NCBI GenBank assembly: GCA_020205615.1
Contig: CM035160.1
Location: 120,006,556-120,070,555 of the forward strand
Direction of reading: 5' to 3'
From: Panax quinquefolius
Lineage: Eukaryota > Streptophyta > Magnoliopsida > Apiales > Araliaceae
Length of the DNA: 64,000 nucleotides
Numbering within the stretch: the first letter of the stretch is position 1; every line of letters begins with the position of its first letter. The position numbers were made by a program, and so were the translations under genes. The notes below the pieces were generated by a model. That model was not told the origin of the DNA. It worked only from the letters and a program-made list of their open reading frames with translations, and did not search any database. Below, piece after piece: positions 22,661-34,690 of the stretch.

Positions 22661-23330
22661 AAGATTGAATTTGAACTTTGTCAAGCCCAAATGAAAGATG
22701 AGTGAGGCCCAATGACAAACTTAATAAAGGCCCAAAGATAATTTAATTCAAACCCAAGATTAGGCCCGAATTGAATTAAACATAAGCCCAAACCAAGAAC
22801 CGAACCCGTGGGTCAAACTGTTGGATCACCAGGTGGGTAATAACCCAGGGGGCAACCCAGGGGGCCCACAACCCATGTGGTCGACCATAGTGGCCATGAG
22901 GTGGCCAAGCTTCTTTGAGAATCTTGGCTAAAGAGGTGGAATAGTGAGGAGGTGGAACTTTTGACCATTATACCCCCACTTTGCAAATTCTATAAATAGA
23001 GAGCTTAAGCTTCATTTGTTGTTTTGTAAATCACCAATATCTAAAGAAATACATTGAGAGAGAGAAGAGAAAGCTATTTCAAGTAATCAAAGAAGAGAAA
23101 TAGCTAATTCGATCATCTAACTTAATAACGCGAAGAACGTAAGAGGTAAAACTCGTAAACCAAACTTTTCATCTATTTTCTTGTAGAAATTTGATAGAGA
23201 AGTGAAAGTTGGTGGTGTATATATAATCTAAAGTATAAGGATGGCTATTAGTGGACTTAAAACATTAATAACCATGTATCAAGTGAAATCATAATCGAAT
23301 GATTAAGAACGTAATGAAGAAAACATGAAA
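22661..23330 (+). promoter_or_regulatory. Promoter-like block of unknown origin
   Basis: No gene. A TATAAATA box at 22991-22998 is followed by a GA-rich stretch (23050-23110), the pattern of an LTR U3-R border. Upstream, GGCCCAA/AAGCCCAA strings recur five or so times (22684-22790), and AACCCAGGGGGC is repeated in tandem at 22841-22866. It may be part of another LTR or of a host promoter. LTR ends are not visible. Confidence 0.35.
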
Positions 23331-23958
23331 ACTTATCGCACGTTGTCTTGTAGACAATATCCAAACTCAAATAAACTCCTCATTACAATTATTGATACAC
23401 TATTTTACAAAATAATGAGGACAGCTATAATAATTATCACTCCACACTCGGACTAGTCCCAGTTATATTCTCGCCTCATGAGAAGAACAATGGAACAAAA
23501 AGGAAAAGGGTGAGCTCAACTAGCCCAGTAAAGAATATTATGACTAAGATAATATAGAACAAAGTATCCTTAGTCCTCAATAGGGAATAATCTGATACAA
23601 TACAATAGACAACAAGTTTTAGAGTACAACTGCAGTGGAAACAGCAATCCATTAGAAAAGTCAAGTAGAGCATGATATCAACTATCATCTATGATTTAAA
23701 AGTCCATCATCAATATTTTATCCATGTAACATCATTCAATAAATATTTCAAATCAACGAATTATCCATGCACTACGGGCCAAGTATATTCGTTAGTATCA
23801 CCAGTGGTCATGATCATGCCAAACACCTGTCCATCTATGCACTACGGGCCAAATAGGACTTTCACCATAAACCTTATCTTTAACATTAAAGGTTATGATT
23901 ATACCAATACACAATTTCTTGTCATAATCATACCAATCAACATTCCATCTTTGCACTA

Positions 23959-24865
23959 TGTGTGGGTAAAATCTAATTATGCGCAACACGCAAGTATACG
24001 TGGTCAACAAGTAATAAAGTGAAAGTAGAGTATCGTTCCCACAAGGAATTGTTTAATAAAAATCACCAAGTACTAACCCGTAACCAACTCAATCTTATTT
24101 AAACGAATGAATTTCAATTTATAAGTAAACTAATTCTAATTAACACTAGTTAAATTAAGATTACGGAGATTTAAGATCACAACTTCACTTATTGCTTCAT
24201 TTAAGTTAACACACTTCTCATCAATTATTCTCTATCCTGAATTGTTAATCAAGAACACTAAAGCAGATAAAATCACCTCTCGATGCATAATACTCATACT
24301 CACTTAAATCCACAGATGATAGAATTAAGCAAGACACCATAATTAACTAATCTACTATATCTCTATGTGAATTACAATTAAAAAGGATTAAAAGTACAAG
24401 TTCTCTATAAGATTACATATGGCGTAAAGGCATATCTCTATCCTAAACACGAATCATGAATTCCATCGAGCTTGACGTAGATGTTGTGTAAATGGCAAGC
24501 ATGACAACTCTTAGCTTTGATCTTCGTTGATAAAAAGGCCATAACTCTCGCATCCGAACTCCGATTGGGATGATTCAAGATGTTCCGGAAAGCTAAGAAG
24601 TAGCTCTACAGTATAATCCAAGTTCCAAGCCAGGAACATGCATCCAACGTGGTGTTAAAAGTCCTTCAATATTCCCTTCTTGCATTTGCTTGCGTATTTT
24701 AGTCCAAAAGATATCCAAATTGCTTTCTCTTGCTTCTTCATGCCAATGCCGTGTCATCACCTACTAAATAACATAAAATGTATTAAAAGTAACTAAGAAA
24801 CATGAGATTATGCAAATAAATCAAGTAATAGATACCGTATAAGTAGGTATAAAACCTACTTATCA
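23959..24865 (-). mobile_element. Athila-type solo LTR
   Basis: A 907-bp LTR with perfect 5-bp duplication CACTA (23954-23958 and 24866-24870). On the minus strand it starts TGATAAGTAGGTTTTATACC and ends TTTTACCCACACA. Both ends and the internal CACGTATACTTGCG block mark it as related to, but shorter than, the LTRs of elements A and B. Removing it restores TTTGCACTACGGGCC, a motif also present at 23778 and 23838 in the surrounding LTR. Confidence 0.85.
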
Positions 24866-25092
24866 CACTACGGGCCAAAGATGACTTCTAGTACGATATA
24901 AGTATGAGGATGATGACAATGATATAAAGATTCAATCAAGTGAGATAAATGATAAATATTAGGGAATTCTAATTCAATTTATCCAGAGTTCAAATATGTC
25001 CAAATTGTCAACATGATAACTGTTTTGTGGAGTAAAATTCAAGAATAATATTCATGTATCAAAAATAATTTGGACAGAAAAAAAATTAATTT

Positions 25093-25190
25093 TTGTCGTG
25101 AATAGTACCCCGGATGAATAGTACCCAAGTGAATAGTACACTGTGAATAGTACTTTATGAATAGTACCCTATGAATAGTACTCCGGCATG
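25093..25190 (-). repeat. GAATAGTAC short tandem repeats
   Basis: About seven copies of GTGAATAGTACCC-like units of 12-17 bp, in the leader side of the reverse-oriented LTR, about 400 bp downstream of its TATA box. Confidence 0.75.
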
Positions 25191-25585
25191 AAAAGATTAA
25201 AACTTAACAAGAATGTTCAGAAAAATATTTTTATGAAATGATACTAGATGAAGCGCAAAACTTAAGGAATTTCTAATCATTTCAGGAATTATAGAAACAA
25301 TACTTACTATAGTAAGTTTAAATTTACGAATATGAAATGAAATAATTTTACTTTCATAATATGGAGTATGAAAGAAAATAATATTTCTTACAAGTATTGA
25401 AATAAAATAATATCCTTTACCTTGGAAGAAACTGGATTTGACTTGAATATCAGATATTATTCTGAAAAAATCTTGCACAAAAAAACTACACTCAAAGTAT
25501 CCTTATACTCAAGAAAATACTCACAATACTATAGAATCAGAATGTCTGATATTGAAGGTGTGTTTTAGGAAGGAGGGGTTACCCC

Positions 25586-25594
25586 ATATTTATA
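25586..25594 (-). promoter_or_regulatory. TATA box of the reverse-oriented LTR
   Basis: Minus strand reads CTATAAATATGGGGTAAC. It is placed as in the element C LTRs, upstream of the leader region. Confidence 0.5.
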
Positions 25595-25857
25595 GTGCAG
25601 TACGGAGGAGTAAAACAACTCAGTCTGCCTAACATTTTCTTATGCCTAACTTTCTCTTCCTTTTAATTGGTTGAAGGCCCATACATTGAAAAACATAAGC
25701 TTGCAGGCAATTTCTCCACCAACCAATTAGTGGTCCCATGGGAGGAAATAAGTTACCAGGACATGGTTTTGAACCATAGAATACATGCAATACACCAGTT
25801 TTTGAAAAACAAAGGAAAGCAAAGCCAGGCTTCTCACCTCCTTAACATATTCATGTG

Positions 25858-25859
<2 letters not shown>

Positions 25860-25909
<50 letters not shown>
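25860..25909. repeat. (AT)n microsatellite
   Basis: About 25 uninterrupted AT units, ending in ACACACA. It lies in the U3 of the reverse-oriented LTR. Other long (TA)n runs are at 34663-34687 and 57270-57340, and many are in the Ogre LTRs. Confidence 0.9.
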
Positions 25910-25917
<8 letters not shown>

Positions 25918-26193
25918 ATATTATTATTTAAACAATTATAATATATTATAATAATATATTTGAATGGATATTTTATCAGGGAAAATAATTGTGATTTCAT
26001 AGAAAAATATGCCAAACTTTTCACAAATATTTCATGCTAAATTCTTTCATTTATATCAAAAATGAACTAATATCCACCACATAATAATTATTCATAAATA
26101 ATATTATAAGCTCACAATATTAACAACCAGATCATTCCCAGAAAAGAGGGGGCTTTCCGATAAGGATTTATCCTTATTGGCGCGCAATTATAT

Positions 26194-28077
26194 TGAAAGT
26201 AGTATGCATACAAGCCAATCATGTTTGATGATAAAGCATATACTTTGTAACAATCTTATTCATTTATTAATAAAAAGTATTAATTTATTAAAGGCTTTTA
26301 ATTATCTACATGATGTTGTTTTATAATATGTGATAAACCCATAGTTTTAAGAAATGCTTTTAGAATAATGATGATGATCATTCTAATGAGATCTAAATTC
26401 TTAGAAAGCTTAAAACTAAAATAGTTCCCAATCATTGGATTACTAAATTGGGGATTAGTGAATCCGGATAGATTGGTACATACGTTGCTTGCTTATTGGA
26501 TGAGGATGATTGATCTCATGATCATTTGTGTGGAGACACTAAAGCAAGTATGTAGGTGCTTATTAGAGAATAAGTTCACTGAACGTGGCTCGCTAAGGAA
26601 TACCTAATGGAGTTTTACTTGCTGTCAATAGGAATTCCTGCGATGATAGTAGTCAAGTGATCCTTGGACTTGAGATCATCATAGTATCTTACGTATGATG
26701 AGTTATACTTTGACTTATTCCTTAAGACCCTTAGGGTATATCAAATGGTATGCTTGGGTATAATAAGTTATACATGGAGATAATGTATGATTAATAAAGA
26801 ATCTACCACTTCTATTAAAAGAAGAGAAATGTCCTATGTGATTCGATAAATGACAACCCAAAGAGTCCTTGGCAAAGGCGAGAATGAAATTAGAAAGGAG
26901 TTTCTAATTTACATTATTTGAGTTAGTGCATTTAAGAGTCGAAATACATATAATTAAATAAAATAAGACTTGACGAAATTCCATATCTTATATTTAATTG
27001 GGACATTGTATGGTGGAAGGATTGAATTGTACTGAGAACTATTTACTCAAAGGTTCTTTTATGATTAATGTTGAAATCTATATTATCCGGAAAGTCGTTG
27101 ATCGCTAGGGAGGCTTATCCCTATCAGAATAAATATTATTTATTTAAATTAATTAATTATTTAATTTATTTATTTAAATAAGATTAGAATTGTTCTAATT
27201 GATTTATTCACAACCTATTTAATATGGAGAACCTAAAGGGTCACACCCATAAAAGGAAGAATAATTATTTAAGAAGTTAATGGCATAATCGTAATAATAT
27301 GTTATGTATATTTAATTTAATCTATGGTGATAGAATAAATTAAATAGCTTAATATTTATTATTTAATATTTTAGAAATATTAAATATAAATTAATAAGAG
27401 GAGTCTTATTAATATTATTACAATTATTATTATTATTTTAATTTCTAAAAGAGTTTAGGAATTAATTTAATATAAGTACTCTCATTTATTCCTAATTGGA
27501 TTAGGAAGGAAAATTAGTTAAAGGAGTTTAATTAATTACCCCTAATAAGATTATGGAGCTTAATTAATTAAAAGAATTTAATTAATTAAATAAAACTCAA
27601 TTCCTTAATTGTTAAGGTGGGTTGCCCACATCTATAAATAAGAGGAGTCTTATTATGGGTGATGGAGTTGTTGACTTTTACAACATACGTAATTCCAAAA
27701 GTTGGAGAGTACGCCCCCTTTTTCTATACAGATAGGAAAAACTAGGGTTTGAGCCAATACCCCTTCTTCTTAAAAATTCTTCTTCCTTGGTGGATCACCT
27801 CTAGAGGTCAAACACATGGGTGGCTAATGTTGATCAAAGGAAGGAACCAAACCCGGTGAATTCAAGTTGAACGCGAAAGGATTTGGAGGTGAACTTGTAC
27901 CTGAGGAAGCTCGATCTTCAAGGGTATGATTTTATTCTTTATCTTTTCGTTTAATTAATAATTGTGCATAAAGGGTGATCCGGGTATATGGTTTGTAAAA
28001 ATTTTAAATTCTGATTTTACACGTTTCCGCATTATTTTTGCAATTTGATTGCATTCTTGAATATTACAAACCTAACA
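26194..28077 (+). mobile_element. Ty1/copia solo LTR
   Basis: An 1884-bp LTR starting TGAAAGTAGTATGC and ending ACAAACCTAACA, with perfect 5-bp duplication TATAT (26189-26193 and 28078-28082). It is the same family as the LTR at 60331-62220 of element F, which is in opposite orientation and adjoins copia pol sequence. That relation identifies this LTR as copia. Recombination between two LTRs normally leaves such a solo copy. It contains no gene. Confidence 0.92.
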
Positions 28078-28626
28078 TATATAACCAATAATGCTAACTA
28101 ATAATATGAATAATTGTGTCGCGTCAATTATTGATTTAATAATACAAAATTTTGTGCAACTAATATTGTGACAATAATTGAATCAATAATATGAGATACT
28201 GTGCAACAATTATTGGGGCAATTATTGAATGAAACTAAGTGACTTCTTACGCATGAATCAATAATCACAAATATTGTGCAATACCGTGTGCTACTGTGCA
28301 ACCACGTGTATTACTATATTTTTATCACCGGGTATTTCAACAGTTAACGGTAAAAGTTTTGTCGTTATTTTTATAAAAAAGGTTATTTCTGTCACTTTCT
28401 ATATCCGACAACTATTCTTTTATGTGGTCTACCATTGATTGCGCCGTCGTACGAATATTCCCCGACAAAAAAAATATTCCCCGACCTGGCAAATATTTTA
28501 TAACAACTTGCTTACTTTGCAAAATTTGCACATTTCACCCATAACTAAAGTATTATATCAAATCAACACCTTAAAATAATAATTTGATAAATTAAATCTT
28601 TATTCATAAAAAGTTGGGGTCTTACA

Positions 28627-29735
28627 AAGACTGTTGGGGCGGATTTTACAATACATAATATGCGTTGGGGTGATTATTGAGTCAGGCTGGATTTTGTAAG
28701 GGTTAAAGTGAGTCGGGGCAAAAAAGTCTACAAAAAAGAAGAGATTCCATTCTCGACAAGGATTTTGGAGATGATTTCGTAGTTGCTTTTGTACGCAATT
28801 GGAATATTATAAAAAGGGTAATTGAAGGGCAAATAGAGGATTATCACAATAATTAGTAAAACCCTAGTGGAGAAGAGCAAAGATTACATCATAGTTTTAT
28901 TCTCTTTCTTCATCTTTATTCTTGTATTCAGAATGTTATTCTATTTGTGGATTTTGAGTTTTAATTCATTGATGATGAACTAATTTCTTATTTAAGGCTA
29001 CAATAGATCTTATTGTGTAGATAGGATATGCATGCTTCCGTATTAAGCTATATTTAATTATTTTGGGATTGTCTATTATGATTTATTCTTAAATAATAAT
29101 TGCTTGATCAATTATTACCATGATAAGTTATATGAATTCGGGAGATGAAGTATAAATTTAGATCTAGTCATAATAGCATGTGGTTGTGATTTTTGCATAA
29201 TGTTGGAATTCATGATTTATGCCTAGGATAGAGATATACCTATGCATCACATGTAATCTAATAAATAACTTGTGCTTAAACTCTCGTTAATCGTAATTCA
29301 CATAGAGATATAGTGAATTAGTTAATTGGGGTGCTCATCTTAATTCTATCATCTGTGGATTTAAGTTGATATGGGTATGATGCATTGCGAGATGATCATA
29401 TTTACTTATATGTTCTTGATTAACAACCTGGAATAATTAATTTGGCTTAACAGGAAGTGTGTCGATCTAAGTGAAGCATTAGGTGAAATTGTAGTCTTAA
29501 ATGTTCAAATTATGATTAAATCTTGTGGTAGTTAGTTAATATTTAATTATTTAGTAATTTTCATAAATTTCATAAAAGTGATTATTTGTGTAATAAAATT
29601 GAGATAATATAAAATTGGTAGTTGTTAGGTTAAATTCCAGTTATTTTCTCTATGGGAACGATACTCGACTTATCACTGTATTACTTGTTGATCACGTATA
29701 CTTGTGTGATGTGCGTAACTAGATTTTATCCAACA
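28627..29735 (+). mobile_element. 5'-truncated 5' LTR of element B
   Basis: Matches 35945-37110 of the 3' LTR from GGATTTTACAATACATAAT to the end TTTTATCCAACA. About 180 bp of the LTR start are missing, at the joint with the reverse-oriented LTR that ends GGGGTCTTACA. Confidence 0.85.
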
Positions 29736-29741
29736 AGTTTT

Positions 29742-29760
29742 TGGCGCCGCTGCCTGGGAT
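29742..29760 (+). other. Primer binding site, tRNA-Asp type
   Basis: TGGCGCCGCTGCCTGGGA lies six bases after the LTR end. It is close to the complement of the plant tRNA-Asp 3' end (TGGCGCCGTTGCCGGGGA), the primer used by Athila elements. Confidence 0.8.
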
Positions 29761-29871
29761 TAATAACTGTGTTTATCACTTTCAATATCAGTTTAATTAA
29801 ATTAGTTTTAGTTAAACACATTTCTTTTTTATTTAGTTTTACTCTTTGTTCCAGGTTCTCTTGAGTAGTGT

Positions 29872-31900
29872 ATGCAAACCAGATCAAAGAAACTTGAATT
29901 AGCACCTTGCGAGGACAACATCGAAAGATGGTTTCAGCGGTTGAGTAAGTGGATTATGGAAACTCGAGAGAAGCTAGAACAACAAGATACAATGGCTGGA
30001 GAAGATTAGAAAGCACTACGGGTATATGCTACACCGTAGATCAATGAACTCCAATCAAGTATCACATGACCAGCCATTGCAGAAAATTCCTTTGAAATCA
30101 AGTTAGGTACAATTCAGATGATTTAGAACTCGGTACAGTTTGGGGGATTGGCTAACGATGATCCGAATGAACATCTAGTGTGTTTTTTAGACATATGTGA
30201 TACCTTTAAGTATAGTGGGGTAACGAATGATGCAGTGAGGATTCAGTTATTTCCATTCACCTTAAGAGATAAGGCTAAGAATTTGCTTCATTCATTCCCG
30301 CCGAGCTCTATTACTACATGGGATGACTTGGCCCAGAACTTCTTAACAAAGTTCTTCCCGTTGGCTAAAACTGTAAAAATGAGGAATGAGATTACTACTT
30401 TTGAACAACAACATAGGGAATCACTGTATGAAGCTTGGGAGAGGTATAACAAATTGTTAAGGAGATGTCCACATCATAGACTACCCAAGTGGCTGTAGAT
30501 GAACACATTTTTTAATGGGTTAGGTAGTAATACTCGGACGAGCATAGACGCAGCTTCACGAGGAGCGTTTGTGCCAAAGAAGTTTGACGAGGCATTTGAC
30601 TTGATAGAAACCATGGCAGCTAACAATTATCAGTGGCCAAATGCTAGGGTGACACAGCCTAAGGTAACCGAAGTTTTGGAAGTCAATGCAGTGACAGCTC
30701 TCGCAGCTCAGATATCAGCGCTTTCAAAGAAAATGAATGTTATAGCAGGTGCGAACATTCAGCAAGTAGCATTCATTTGTAGGTTATGTGCGTGTTCACA
30801 TCTAACTGAGCAATGTGCAATCAATCTGGAAGAACTTCAGCTTGTGGGTAGTTACACTCGACCACAGAATCCGTATCAAAACACTTATAATCAGAGGGCC
30901 AGAAATCACCCTAAATTTTTGTGGACTAATCATCAGAGTCATCAGCAGGTTTCACAACCATCATATCCACCCAGATTTCAAAATCAGCAACAACATTCAG
31001 TTCCACAACCTGAAAAGAAAAAAGATTTAGAAGAGCTGCTCATAAAATATATAGCTGGTAATGAGGCGGTAATGAAAAATTAAGCCGCTGCAATAAAGAA
31101 TCTGGAAAATCAAATTGGGAATATTACAAGTGCTCTAAACATTAGACCTCAAGGGGCACTTTCGAGTGATACCGAGAAGAATCCTAGGAGTGGCCATAAG
31201 CAGTGTAATGTTATCACACTTAGGACTGGAATGGAGCTGGTTAAAGAGTCTGATGGGAAAGCAACTGCTAATAAGGATGGTAAAAAGGATGAGGGTGATT
31301 AGGAAAGAAAGACTGAGAAAAAGGATAAGGAAAAACTGATCAAAGCAAATCATACTCCAGTCAGACCTCCTGTGACATTCCCATCACGCTTATAAAGTCG
31401 AAAATTAAAGAATCAGTTTGCCAAATTCATAAAAATCTTTACAAAGCTACACATTAACATTCTGTTCGTCGAAGCACTAGAGCATATGCCACGCTATGTC
31501 AAGTTCATGAAAGATATACTATCCAAGAAATACAAACTTGGTGAATTCGAAACAGTGGCGCTAACAGGAGAGTGTAGTGCAGTTCTTTAGTAAAAGCTTC
31601 CCCCTAAGTTGAAAGATCCGGGGAGATTTACTATTTTTTTTCCAATTAGTAATCAAAATGTGGGAAGAGCACTATGTGATTTAGGAGTAAGTATAAACCT
31701 TATGCCATTATCCATATATAAGAAGCTGAGTTTAAAGCAAGCAAAGCCAACAAGTATCAGCTTATAACTCGCAGATAGATCGATAATGTATCTATTGAGG
31801 ATAGTAGAGGACGTGTTGGTAAAGGTCGATACATTGATATTTCTAGCTGACTTTGTTGTGTTAGACTTTAAAGAAGACAAAAATATCCCGATTATATAGG
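29872..31900 (+). pseudogene. Athila-type gag-protease
   Basis: One frame runs from ATG 29872 to about 31900, broken only by nonsense codons at 30007, 30037, 30067, 30124, 30496, 31081, 31300, 31393, 31588/31591 and 31765. Gag (particle protein) shows DDPNEHLVCFLDICDTFKYS and FLTKFFPLAKTVKMRNEI, the retrotransposon gag domain, then a zinc knuckle CRLCACSHLTEQC (C-x2-C-x3-H-x4-C). The protease shows ALCDLGVSINLMPLSIYKKL, ADRSI and DFVVLDF. Its active-site Asp is in CDLG, the form usual for Athila. Every stop can be reached by a C-to-T change from CAA, CAG or CGA. A one-base frameshift near 31900 interrupts the protease end. Confidence 0.85.
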
Positions 31901-32225
31901 AAGACCATTCCTTACAACGGGACGAACACTAATCGATGTGCCTAATGGAGAATTAACTATGAGAGTGTTCGAACAAGAAGTAAAAATCAAAGTGTTCTAG
32001 GAAATCCCAATCCTAAATGATAAGGAAAAGAGTGATATGGGTGATGCATTTATAGAGGCGGTTCACAAAGATTCTCGAAAAGATGGTGGTCTAAAAAAGC
32101 TCATTGGTGATCTAAAGTCAAACTCACCACCAACAGTACAGATGAACGGGCATATAGTAAAACTGTGTTGGTTATGTGCAGTAAACAAACCAAATGCCCA
32201 AAATATCCCGGCTGATCCAAACTAA
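31901..32225 (+). pseudogene. Protease end fused to pol end (internal deletion)
   Basis: After the frameshift the protease terminus continues (GELTMRVFEQEVKIKVF to about 31999). From about 32090 the reading is QMNGHIVKL, which corresponds to the FKVNG end of pol in element A. The roughly 3 kb that should code for RT, RNase H and integrase is missing. The marker motif GGGAGGCAACCCA after pol follows at 32274-32286. Confidence 0.65.
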
Positions 32226-33359
32226 AAACAGGGAATAGTCTGACTGAAAGACTAAAAATCAAGCGCTTGATGGGAGGCAACCCAATCATTGTGTGTCTTT
32301 CGATATCTAGTTTTAATTTTTTTTTCCATTTAGTAGATTAGTAGTTCGTTTAGGACAGTATTTTTGTAGTAAAACTTTCCTTATTCATTCTCCATGTGGC
32401 CACTAATCTGTTTTAATTGTCATCATTACAGGTTGATACACTCACAAGGGGAAATCATGAGACAGCCATTAGGTGAGGTTCTAGAAGCCTAGGCAGTGAG
32501 TATACAAGTTAATATTTTGGAATATGTGCCAAAAAGATGTATAAAAAACAAAAAATAGAAAATTGCCCCCTGCAAAAATTTTAAGCAAGGAAAAACAACC
32601 CCGGCGTGTCTGCCAAAACCCGCCCCATCAGGATGTTAACCACACCGAGGTGCAGACTTCTCAGTCAAACTCCGCCCCAGAAAACTTTTATATGCAATTT
32701 TTTCCCCCCAGGTGAAGAATACGGTTTTCAATTTTTAAAATCTTCCTCCAGTCGACTTCATAACAACTCCATCACCTCCCAAACACGAACCACAGAGCCC
32801 TAACTTCCAGAAGAAAACAAACCATTCCAAACTCTTTTACAATCGAATTCCCAACATAAGTAAGGTATCCAAACTATTCCTCATTCCCAATTTAGGGTTT
32901 CACTTAACAACTTGGGGGTTTGTCTATATCAGTGGCATAAAATCTTTTGGCAATTACAGATCAAAATTTCTAACTGAGACAAGGGGGTGTGGGTTGGCTA
33001 TAAGAAAACAACGAGAGTAAAGGTATTTGGTTATCACTTCATCATCAAATTGGGTAAGCATGCTTACACTGGGGGAGTTGTTCACTTGTTCAAATTGAAT
33101 TTGTGTATTTGGTAAAACTAGTATTGGTAGTATCATTGGTGAACATTGTCATTGGATTTTGGGGATAAAGCAATATATTGATTTCATTGCATGTCGGTTG
33201 GTTGAATCATACACTGAGTTTGGGGGATTTTTGAAGCTCACATACAGATAGCCCACAAAGTGTTTGTCAGAAAGCTTCAAATGGTAGTTTGGCAAGTACA
33301 AGGTAACTTCAATTAGACAACTGGTGGGACAGTTTGAGAATTTACTGAGTTTTATTCCA
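32226..33359 (+). other. Spacer between pol end and extra ORF of element B
   Basis: Noncoding, about 1.1 kb. It corresponds in position to 4926-5784 of element A. A short GC-richer stretch occurs at 32600-32680, but not the hairpins seen in A. Confidence 0.6.
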
Positions 33360-34571
33360 ATGGCACCGAAGACATCAAAAAGACAGTGAGGTGATGGTTC
33401 GTCCACCCCAGTCGGGCAGTTTGATAGATGGAAATTCTTAAATGCAGCGGCGGTGGATAGATTTGAGTACCTCGCCTCCAAAGAACTTACTCCGAAGTGT
33501 GGACTCCACCCCGATGAGTTTGACAGTGAGATGGGCCACCAGAAACTAGAAAAAGGATGGGAAACCTGTATCGAACAACCAGATGCAGAAGTGGTGGCTG
33601 TAGTGAAAGAGTTTTATGCAAATGCAGAAGATAGATCACCATTTTTTGCATTCATACAGGGTAAGATGGTGCCATTTACAGCTCAAGAAATCAACAATTA
33701 TTACAATCTTTGGTCCCTATCCGTTTGAGAGTACGAGGCATACAAGGAAAGCGGCATGGACTATGGGAAAATACTGAGGGAGTTGTGTAAATATGAGTCT
33801 ACCTGGTCCTCGAAGGGTACATTCTTTCAAAGCAAGGATCTCAGTCCATATGGAAAGATATGGTACGCCTTCCTCTATGCCAAATTGTTTCCATGACAGC
33901 ACACGAGTGACGTTACGAAGGAGAAACCCACATTACTCTGCACTATCATCAAGGATCGTTAGATAAATGTTGGGCTAATAATACATCATTCAATTCGCCA
34001 TTGTTTGTGGGGTAAGGTGGATTACCCCATCCTTCTCTCATATGTGGGTTATGTTCATGAACTGGGGTGAAATGGACATCAGATAAGCTGGTTCAACAAC
34101 CGTTACAACTCCTGGACCACAAGATGATTAAACATTATTCGATTTGGAAAGGGGGGAAATCTCATCCACAAGGTCTTGGTTATACCTTTTCTTCTGGTTC
34201 AGAAGATGATGAGGATGAAGAAGAAGACGAAGACTTCGATGATGAGGAGGAACAATAGCAAGATCAACCTGAAACATCCAACACATCACGCATAAAATCC
34301 ACTTTCAGCACTCAATTTCGTAGTCTTCGGCAATATATCGACACAAGGAATAATTTAGAGGATAAAAGGTTTGAACAATTAGCGGCAAGAGATGATCATA
34401 TGTTTGCCACACAAAATAGCTTCAACGCCATTTTGCCTTATAGAATGGCACGACTGGATCTGAATGTTAAGCCTTTTCAGTTCCCCGTTCCTCAACCAGT
34501 GCCAGCGTACCCCCCCCCCCCCCCCCCCACAATCAGATTCAGATGTTAAGGTGGTTGAGCCCGACGCTTAG
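33360..34571 (+). pseudogene. Extra ORF after pol of element B
   Basis: Starts at ATG (MAPKTSKRQ) and ends at TAG 34569-34571. It follows the element A ORF: LASKELTPKCGLHPDEFD, VKEFYANAEDRSPFFAFIQG, KGTFFQSKDLSPYGKIWY, HTSDVTKEKPTLL, then after a frameshift near 34000-34060 LVQQPLQLLDHKMI, an acidic run (DEDEEEDEDFDDEEE) and a proline run coded by a C17-18 tract at 34511-34528. Internal stops include 33387, 33726 and 33894. It belongs to the 'putative plant transposon protein' (Transposase_32) group. The role is unknown and there is no visible membrane segment. Confidence 0.7.
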
Positions 34572-34656
34572 CTAGTCAGGGAAGTCATCTGTTTAAATTT
34601 CTTTCTATCTATACAATGACGACATTGTTTCACTTAAGTTTAGGGGCACTGTGCAT

Positions 34657-34690
<34 letters not shown>

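Larger units (their letters stand above)
23331..28626 (-). mobile_element. Tekay-like LTR in reverse orientation, carrying two insertions
   Basis: Read on the minus strand it begins TGTAAGACCCCAACTTTT at 28626. It runs through blocks shared with the element C LTRs: AAATTTTGCAAAGTA, GGGGAATATT, a TATA box at 25594-25586, TTCTTGAATTTTACTC, and GGGCTAGTTGAGCTCACC near 23510. Its far end (near 23331) does not reach a recognisable LTR terminus. Without the nested solo LTRs at 23959-24865 and 26194-28077 it is about 2.5 kb, close to the 2.3 kb of the element C LTRs. It abuts the truncated 5' LTR of element B. Confidence 0.7.

Noticed and set aside
23672..24022. ORF of 116 codons spanning an LTR boundary
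   Set aside because: It crosses the insertion point of the Athila-type solo LTR at 23959 and has no domain.
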